Origin: Holosporaceae bacterium
GTDB lineage: Bacteria > Pseudomonadota > Alphaproteobacteria > UBA3830
Assembly (NCBI GenBank): GCA_031267235.1
Contig: JAIRZM010000013.1
Span: 1-35,850, forward strand
DNA length: 35,850 nt
Reading direction: 5' to 3'
The translations under genes and the position numbers were made by a program. The notes beneath the pieces are model-generated. The model ran no database searches and was not told the DNA's origin. It saw only the letters and a list, made by a program, of their open reading frames with translations. Below, piece by piece: positions 19,323 through 26,700 of the stretch. Positions within the stretch are counted from its first letter, which is position 1, and each line of letters begins with the position of its first letter.

Positions 19323-19348
19323 CTACCTATTCCCTGGTGCGGAGTTGT

Positions 19349-20137
19349 CTACTTAGGCGGGTCGTCGCTGAATAACCCTGGGTTAGGAATAAAGGTTACG
19401 GTGTTGCGAAAAAGAATGTTATCTCCGGATAATGGCAATTGCAGCGGCAACATGTGAAATCCAAATAATTTCCTGGGATTATCGGAGACATTTTTCTGAT
19501 CCGCATACTTAAACTCTTTTTTGGTGAAAAAAGCAGTCATCAGCAGCATTTTTATCTCATTTATTTGTATTTTCAAGTCCGGATGAAGTGACGTCGATGC
19601 TAAGTCTTGTCCATGCTGGTATGACTTCCCAGTCCAAGTGCGAAAATCAGCGATAGTTAGTTCTGATGAAGAAGTGTTCTTTTCGTCCAACGATCCACCG
19701 CTGCCAATCGGAGAAGTGGCGTTTTCTCCGGAAACAAACAAGCTCCATACGACTTTACAGTAGTTATTTCCCGTTCCTTTTACATAAATGAGTACCGTAA
19801 TCGGAAGATGTCCAAGCGGAAGCGTGTCCGCTTTAGTTAACTGCTGCTGTCCAGAATAATAATTAATAAAAGCAGAATAGTTTATTCTTTTAACGTCTTC
19901 CAGTGATATCCTCTTGTTCTCTCGGTTTTTGCTAACATTTTGAATCATGCTGATGGCCATTAGGGCAGAATTTTTTGTTTTTAGCTTCATGCGCGCGTAA
20001 TTTGGATAATCAAGGACGTAATATAATATTATTAGCAAAACTGGTATTGAGAAGGCGAACTCCACCATAATGGAGCCACGTGGTCCGCCAAAATTGATGC
20101 GGAACTGTGGTTTTTTTTCTCTCTGCAGCGCGTTCAT
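19349..20137 (-). CDS. tadE: TadE-like pseudopilin
   Basis: About 262 residues, longer than most TadE proteins (~150-200). It has a class III prepilin signal: a positively charged leader ending PRG, then SIMVEF with Glu at +5 (Gly21|Ser22, Glu26), followed by one membrane helix (IPVLLIILYYVLDY). CpaA should cleave after Gly21. The rest is periplasmic and of unknown fold. Start choice: a strong promoter places the transcript start near 20155, so the first ATG (20152) would be nearly leaderless; the ATG at 20137 has AGGA six bases upstream and is preferred. An A8 run lies at codons about 7-9. Confidence 0.85.
   Translation of the reverse strand: MNALQREKKPQFRINFGGPRGSIMVEFAFSIPVLLIILYYVLDYPNYARMKLKTKNSALMAISMIQNVSKNRENKRISLEDVKRINYSAFINYYSGQQQLTKADTLPLGHLPITVLIYVKGTGNNYCKVVWSLFVSGENATSPIGSGGSLDEKNTSSSELTIADFRTWTGKSYQHGQDLASTSLHPDLKIQINEIKMLLMTAFFTKKEFKYADQKNVSDNPRKLFGFHMLPLQLPLSGDNILFRNTVTFIPNPGLFSDDPPK
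20111..20118 (-). repeat. A8 homopolymer near the 5' end of tadE
   Basis: Eight A bases on the coding strand encode Glu-Lys-Lys shortly after the start. A one-base slip would stop TadE synthesis. Variation is not shown by one sequence. Confidence 0.5.
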
Positions 20138-20161
20138 CATTTGTCCTGACATTTAAGGCAA

Positions 20162-20190
20162 ACTATACATTATTATTGCGCAAATGTCAA
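20162..20190 (-). promoter_or_regulatory. Strong sigma-70-like promoter of tadE
   Basis: On the minus strand: a perfect TTGACA (20185-20190), a 17-bp spacer, TATAGT (20162-20167). This is the best promoter match in the window. Its start near 20155 decides in favour of the ATG at 20137 for tadE. Confidence 0.7.
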
Positions 20191-20304
20191 ACAATTTGAT
20201 AATTTATTTCCCATGGGCGTGCTTCTTCGACCTGCGGTTTTAACCTTGATGCACTTCGTTTCTGAAATGACGCTTCATTCTTTAATGGGCGTTCCCGAAC
20301 AGAG

Positions 20305-23300
20305 TTATTCTTGATTAGGCGGCCCCATCGTGGATAGGCTAACATTGCCAGAAGCCTTAAAGGCTCCATTATAATGCGGCAGAAATACGTACTTGTAATA
20401 CAGTTCCAAGATTTCTCTCAAAATGTTTATGCCCTTCATAAGATCTTTTCCTCCTAGTGCGTCAACATTGATGACATCTTCGTTGATGATTTTCTCAACA
20501 TCCGAGAGAACGGAGCCGTCTGCTGGCTCTTCATTTGCCGCTGTCGCCGCTGCTTTCTCTTCATTCGCTACTGTCGCCGTTGCTTTAACCTCGGAAAACT
20601 GATTGGAGCCTGCTTCTTCTGCTCCTGGCGCGTTGGCATTGGGATCCTCCACTAGTTCCGATTCCTTTTCCGCTGCTGTTCCCACTGCTGTTGCTTTAGC
20701 GTCGGAAAACGGACTATCAATAGCCCCTTTGACCTTGGAAAACGGGTTGTCAACGTCACCTTTGGCGTCGCCAAACACTCCACCCAAATCCGCAGGTTTT
20801 AGCTTGTCCAACTGAATAGTATACAATGCTTTACAGCATTTTATCAATTCCTTGAATTTATTCTTCACAATATCTTTCTCTCCAGATGGCGTCGCAGGCA
20901 GAAGCTCGCTGAATATCTGCTGCAGTTCATATGCTTCGTTAGCGCCAGCGCTTATCTTCCTGAAAATCTTAAATAATTGGGCACTTTGTCCTTTCAAGAG
21001 TGACTTGATTGCTGTGCTTTCGCCGCTCTGATGATCATCAATGCCCAGCAAAAGCGCACATAATTTTGATAGTATAATGCGCAGCGACCAGAACATGGTA
21101 ACCCGATCTCCTCGTAAGATGGCAACCTTTACTCCAACGGGTACTGAAGAAGATGCGCTTACGCTGAATCCTAAGGTTTTATTCCCGTAGATGATAACAG
21201 AATCCATGGTCCACTTACCGCTTTTTTCTGCAAGATCCATTCCATCCAGCTGTTCCTGGTCAGCAGAGCCTTTAGGCATTTTGTAAAGTCCAATCTTGAT
21301 TACAGTGGTTCCGCTTGCCGCCAAGCCGCCCACTTTACTGAGAACGGACTTTTTCACAATTTCGGTGGCCATGCGGCCCCCGACGTCAACGCACAGGGCT
21401 TTGGCTACTTCGGCAAAATCTTTCAATCCGCTCTTTTTGGAGGAATCATTCACGAATTTCCCCAAGATCTGTTTGACAATTTTCATTCCAATTACTCCGG
21501 TTGAAGCAATGGGTAATGTGATTTCCACAAGCATGCTGGATATATTTTCTAACTTAAACGGGCTCCCAGTCACTTTTTGCATTTTAAAAAGAATGCTTAC
21601 ATCTCCGAGCGGAGTAGTCGCCTTAAGTGTCAGTTGACCCTCCGTGATGGAGGCGTTCACCTGGCCAACGACGATGTTCTTTTTCCCGTAGTTTAGCGTC
21701 TTGCGGATGCCGGTTTTGTTTTTGGAGAATTCCTCTAATTTCGCTAGCACACATAGCTGTTCGTAAATTTTTTTCGTGATTATGGCATAATTCGGATTGT
21801 CTTTGAGCATATCAGCCAAGCGCACTGCTATCGCCATGAACGCCCGTAACATTCCGCCGCGTCCGTAGCTTCCCAAGAGCTTTTTAGGCATCCAACGACT
21901 TTCCAGGGCATGTTTCTTCTTGGTGAAGATGCCTCTATTTACCTTGGATAGTTCATCGTCAGCTAAGTTTACAAGTATGATGATGTAGCTGGTAAGATCT
22001 TTCAGCAACAATCTCAAATAAGTTTCATTGGAAAACTCTGCTTTGTCAAATTCTTTTCCGATAATCTTCAAAAACTCTTCTTTAGTCATACCCCCACCGA
22101 GAGAACAGTCGCTATTGAGCATGCCCAGCGGAGAGAAATCTTTGAGGTAAGTTTTACGTGAGGCGCTCGCCCTCGCCGAAGCGGTTATACCGGCAACGTC
22201 CAGATCGGCAGTGATTCCAGCGTCAGCAAATGATGTGTATGTTTTGCTCCGGATCGAGGAGTCGCTCCTGCTCAAATCCGTCACTTCTACAACAACGGAT
22301 TGTGGCAAAGCATTTAGGGCTTTTAAGTAAAACACAAACTTCGTGGTAAACTTTTGGACCTCTTTCTCTTTATTCTGCATATTTCTTCTATCGTCGGCAA
22401 CTTTCTTGATTTCATTGTAGTTTGGCAGAATTCTCTTCAGATCCGCAGAAGCATTGCTGATGGCCTTGTCCACCAAGCCTTCAAGAGAAAAAAATATATC
22501 AGAGGAGACCGTCTTTGCTCCTATTTTGCCGGAAAATAGAACTTTTAACTTTGGCAAATTTATGCCAATGGTGACACCTCCGCTTGTCTCGGCGCTTTTG
22601 GAAACCGTTAAGAAAGACTCGGCGCTGGTTTCAGCATGCTGACCGATGCCGAAAGTGGATTCAACATTAGCAAACGATGCCGGCGTCGGTAGGTTGACGG
22701 TTAAAGTGGCGGATTTATCGGAAACTTGTCCCTGCATAGCCTCAATAGCGGATCTTATCATGGAAAGAACATGCTCTGTGCTGTGGCGCACCCAAATTAA
22801 TTGGATAAATTTTATCCCAAAAGTAAAAAATCCTCGAAAATAATCAATTTCTTTGGCTATGTCATTGCTTTCCAAGAGAGAGATAATTTTCAGGAATTCA
22901 TCCACTGCCTCCGAGTAGACGGAGAAAAATTCTTCATCTTCGAAACAGACATAACCATAGGAGCTAAGGTCTGCTAGATGAGAGCGCAAATCTTTCAGGC
23001 TCTGCTTCAATTCGGCATTGCTATTAATTTGATCCATCAATTTCTGTCCGGCTTCGCTTTGGTCTTTCTCCATAGCGTCGAGGAAATCTCTCATAAGAAT
23101 AAATAGGTTGACTCCCTCGAATAAATCAATTTTAACGATGGCCCCCTCGGGATTTTCTTTTAAATTATCCAACGTATCATACGTAACAATGACTGATCGC
23201 TCTGTGAGTCCTTCTATAGTTTTTTTGACGGGAAGAGATTTCTTGCAAGCTTGCAGTACATTTTCCTGCTCCTCTAACTCTGGGGATTTGCTAGAAATTT

Positions 23301-23595
23301 TCTCCAGATCTTCGGGATTTAAATCTAAGGCACCTTTCAATGAATCCGACTCTTTTTGTGGGAAATCCTCTGAATCCTTCTCAGTGGAATCTGAGTCATT
23401 TATGGTCGGCTCCTCATGTGAACTCATCTCAGTGTAAGCTGGGTCATCTGGGGTCAGCTCCCCCTTTGAAAATGAACCTTCATTTTCTATTTCCGAAAGC
23501 GGCGCCGTATCTTTCGCTACATTCAATAAGGCGTAGACGTTGAATTCCAATGTTCCTATAACCGCCAAAGAGGCAAAAAAAATGTTCTTTTTCAT
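20305..23595 (-). CDS. Secreted 1096-aa protein of unknown family
   Basis: I do not recognise this protein. It starts with a signal peptide (MKKNIFFASLAVIGTLEFNVYA), followed by an acidic Ser/Glu/Asp-rich region (about 33-112). The middle (about 120-930) mixes helical charged stretches with strand-like parts such as KSATLTVNLPTPASFANVESTFG, GGVTIGINLPKLKVLFSGKIG and LGFSVSASSSVPVGVKVAIL. Residues about 936-1035 hold degenerate [PVQ]FS-x-[AV]-K repeats and a tandem ten-residue repeat (KATATVANEE / KAAATAANEE). The C-terminal ~65 residues are again helical. GGGGA precedes the ATG. It sits between the TadG-like giant and tadE on the same strand, so a role in surface assembly or attachment is inferred from position only. 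Few cysteines, unlike its neighbour. Confidence 0.85.
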   Translation of the reverse strand: MKKNIFFASLAVIGTLEFNVYALLNVAKDTAPLSEIENEGSFSKGELTPDDPAYTEMSSHEEPTINDSDSTEKDSEDFPQKESDSLKGALDLNPEDLEKISSKSPELEEQENVLQACKKSLPVKKTIEGLTERSVIVTYDTLDNLKENPEGAIVKIDLFEGVNLFILMRDFLDAMEKDQSEAGQKLMDQINSNAELKQSLKDLRSHLADLSSYGYVCFEDEEFFSVYSEAVDEFLKIISLLESNDIAKEIDYFRGFFTFGIKFIQLIWVRHSTEHVLSMIRSAIEAMQGQVSDKSATLTVNLPTPASFANVESTFGIGQHAETSAESFLTVSKSAETSGGVTIGINLPKLKVLFSGKIGAKTVSSDIFFSLEGLVDKAISNASADLKRILPNYNEIKKVADDRRNMQNKEKEVQKFTTKFVFYLKALNALPQSVVVEVTDLSRSDSSIRSKTYTSFADAGITADLDVAGITASARASASRKTYLKDFSPLGMLNSDCSLGGGMTKEEFLKIIGKEFDKAEFSNETYLRLLLKDLTSYIIILVNLADDELSKVNRGIFTKKKHALESRWMPKKLLGSYGRGGMLRAFMAIAVRLADMLKDNPNYAIITKKIYEQLCVLAKLEEFSKNKTGIRKTLNYGKKNIVVGQVNASITEGQLTLKATTPLGDVSILFKMQKVTGSPFKLENISSMLVEITLPIASTGVIGMKIVKQILGKFVNDSSKKSGLKDFAEVAKALCVDVGGRMATEIVKKSVLSKVGGLAASGTTVIKIGLYKMPKGSADQEQLDGMDLAEKSGKWTMDSVIIYGNKTLGFSVSASSSVPVGVKVAILRGDRVTMFWSLRIILSKLCALLLGIDDHQSGESTAIKSLLKGQSAQLFKIFRKISAGANEAYELQQIFSELLPATPSGEKDIVKNKFKELIKCCKALYTIQLDKLKPADLGGVFGDAKGDVDNPFSKVKGAIDSPFSDAKATAVGTAAEKESELVEDPNANAPGAEEAGSNQFSEVKATATVANEEKAAATAANEEPADGSVLSDVEKIINEDVINVDALGGKDLMKGINILREILELYYKYVFLPHYNGAFKASGNVSLSTMGPPNQE
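20529..20588 (-). repeat. 30-bp tandem repeat (two copies)
   Basis: Two adjacent 30-bp units (20529-20558 and 20559-20588), differing at about six positions, encode the ten-residue units KAAATAANEE and KATATVANEE in the C-terminal part of the 1096-residue protein. Copy number could vary between strains. Confidence 0.6.
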
Positions 23596-23622
23596 AAGTT
23601 GTTTCCCCGAATATATGCAGTA

Positions 23623-23628
23623 ATTATA
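23623..23628 (-). promoter_or_regulatory. Candidate -10 box of the 1096-aa gene
   Basis: A perfect TATAAT on the minus strand in a 128-bp AT-rich gap, 28 bp before the ATG at 23595. TTAACA stands upstream, but at 20 bp spacing, longer than optimal, so the -35 is uncertain. It indicates the gene need not depend on read-through from the giant upstream. Confidence 0.45.
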
Positions 23629-23723
23629 TTCCCTTTTGGTAAAAATAATGTTAACATAATAAAAAAATATAAGATTTTTTGTTAGCCAAGAGAGATTAGC
23701 TTGAGAAAATCATAAATGGCGAC

Positions 23724-26700
23724 TCATTCTTCCACGCGAGCGTCTAGATGTGCGGCGAATGATTTTATGTCGGCTGCGATTTCCTGTAGTTTTGCCAGCA
23801 GATCAGCTTCGGACGTCGCAGAGTACGTTTTTACATCGCTGCCGCAGGAGTTAAGCGTGTTGTCTGTCGTGTTATATTTGATTACGTAGACGCGAGTATT
23901 CGTCGGAAAGGATGACTTGAATTTTGAGCAGGCTACACTGGTGACATTTGCGGCGGCCATGTCCGAAGCTGTGTTTAATGTTGAGTTTAGAGTCCCAGAC
24001 GTTACCTGCAATCCGCTATTTTGCAAAACATGATTGATGGGAAGGGTATAGCCGCTAAAAACTAAAGCTACGCTGGCGCTTTTCACATCGAAGCGAGCTC
24101 TGTCGGTTTCGAACTTTCCCCATGGCAGAAATACACGATGCAATCCCGTAAAAAAGTAGGTTCCGCTTGGATAATTGCCATAATCGACCGTCGCGGACGG
24201 ATAAAACCAGGAAATGCTAGGATTATTACTATTCCAGTTCATCATTTGCATAAAATAATCTCCGGCAACGGCGTCCGTCCTGTACAATTGATTGTTGGCG
24301 CCGGCGCTTGTCCAATATTTTAGGTGATCTATCAATTCATATTTATGATGGGACTCCAGACTGCCGCCTATGTCTTTTCCGAAAGTAACATTCCCATAGG
24401 TCTTCGGTCTACTGCTCTCGTTTTTGTTGAAATCAACAATGCGTACATTTTTTAGCTGATCGTCAATTATGTTGGGATGCTTATGGCGTATAATTTTTGA
24501 CATATTTGTCATTGCTACTTCTGAAATTATGATATCCGTTAGAGAAAGATTGATCTTATAGGTTCCGTCTCCCTGCGGTTCATATAAATGGGATGACGGA
24601 TCTATGCTAACAGTCTGGTAATCATAGCCAGTTACTGTGGTTGAAGCGCTTCCATTAGATGCAGTTGTATATTTTATTGTTCCGGATGGCTCAAGAGTTG
24701 GAGCTACGGTTACGCTAAGGCTTCCATCGCCGCAGAAGGCGAGCCAGTCGCCTCCGCTCGACAACTTTCCGACGCATTCATTGTTTTTGATCTGACTTGC
24801 AGTCGCGGATGAACTATAGGATTTTGTACCCAGATTTGCGAAGAAGAAATTGTAGATGCGATATTTCAAAGATGAGCAAGGTATGCACTTTCTATAGCAC
24901 CCGCAACTTAAATCCTTCATGAAACAGCTATAATAACTTCCATCATTATGGGTGGTTCCTTCTGGACAGTTGCTAACTCTTCCCTGACAATAGTAAATCT
25001 CCGAATGTGAGCCCACTGTCGTCTCATATGATGCGCCAAGCTGTCTAAATCTTCCGGTAAAAATGACGATTTTGTCTGCGGCCGCGGGCGAGTAACTTCC
25101 GAAGTTTGCAATGTTATAATTGCTTGTGCTTGTTATTTTACTTGCTAATGGCCAATCGCCGCTGGGAGGCTCCATCGAGATATACGTATCAACCGACTCG
25201 TGGGCATGGTCGCCAAATGGACCGCCGCCATGCATGAGAAATCTAGAATTTTTTGTGAGACCATGGCAAACCACGAAAAAATTAAAGGCTTCGACTTGAC
25301 CTGACGAAAGCGGCGAGTAAACGCTTCCTGAGTTGTGTACAGTCCTGGTGTCGATGCAGGGATCCCAATATTTGCTGTCTGTATAGTATCCATCGTTTGT
25401 TATAAGCGTTTTTAATCCGGAGGATCCATAGCCGTAATATCCATAACCTCGGAGAATTTGGTTCGAGAGCGTAGTGGAGGATATACTTGCGTAATTTAGA
25501 CTATATTTAAGCTTGTAAAGAGAAAGATTATGGCCAAAATTTACTCCGCCGGTGGTGGCGTTGCCGGAAGCAGCTACATTATTGTGAGCCCAGTTCCACA
25601 TGGTTTTCGTTGGACCACTGAAGGTGAAGGTCGTAGTCTTTTCCAAAAGATAGGGAGTATCTAGAGGAACTGTTATGCCGCCGGTTTTGCAATCAGATAC
25701 GCCATTGCTGCTGTAAAATGTGACGTTGCTTCTGGCGCTCCCCTTTGCTTTAATAGTAAGGGGAGCTTTTACATTGGTTGTGATAACGGCGCTTTGGTTG
25801 CTTTTTCCCAGAGCGTTTGTGGTTCCTGATATGCTGCATGTCGGCGTGATGGTCTCACAGGGCAGGTTTGTGATTTCCGCGGAAATGATCTTAAGATTGG
25901 ACGTCTGGAAGGATATCGTGTAATTGCCGTAGGCGTCCTTGGTATCCGATATTTGCTCCGGCACAATGTAGAATGTTTGTTGACCTTCAAGCTTATACTC
26001 TACATTATTTTGGAATGGCTCTTTATTTCCAACAAATTCAAACGTTGCGCCCGCTTGGCTACCGCTTAGATTGTTGATATTTGTGAATTTAATGTAACCA
26101 TTACTAGAGTTCGGAGCGACAGTCACGTCCAGTTTCCCATCGCCGCAGAAGGCAAGCCAGTCTCCACCACTCGACAACTTTCCGATGCATTCGTTATTTT
26201 TGATCTGAGTTTCCGTTGCGGATGAACTGTAGAATTTGGTATCCAGATTTACAAAGAAGAAATTGTAGAGGCGGTATCTATAATCGCATAGGGTTGTTTC
26301 CCGGCACATCCTTTTGCACTGGCAGCTGCCGCCGTTAAGGCCACAGCTATAAGCATCTCCCTCATTTGAGTAGCCGTGTGAACAGTCATTAACGCCGCCA
26401 CAACCACAACCACATGCGCCGCTGCTATGTTTACACCCAGAAGTACACCCTGAGTATGCCCCCACAGTCTGCTCCTTTATTACATCGCACGTACTTTTAA
26501 ACCTACCGGTAAAAACTACGATTCGGTCGGTAGCTATCAGTTTCCGGCACATCCTTTTGCATTCGCAGCTGTTGCCGTTAAGGCCACAGCTATAAGGATT
26601 TCCCTCATTTGAGTAGCCGGGTGAACAGTCATTAACGCCGTTACCGCCACATCCACCTTTAAATGGATTAAAGTATGCCCCTACTGTCTGCTGTTCCACA

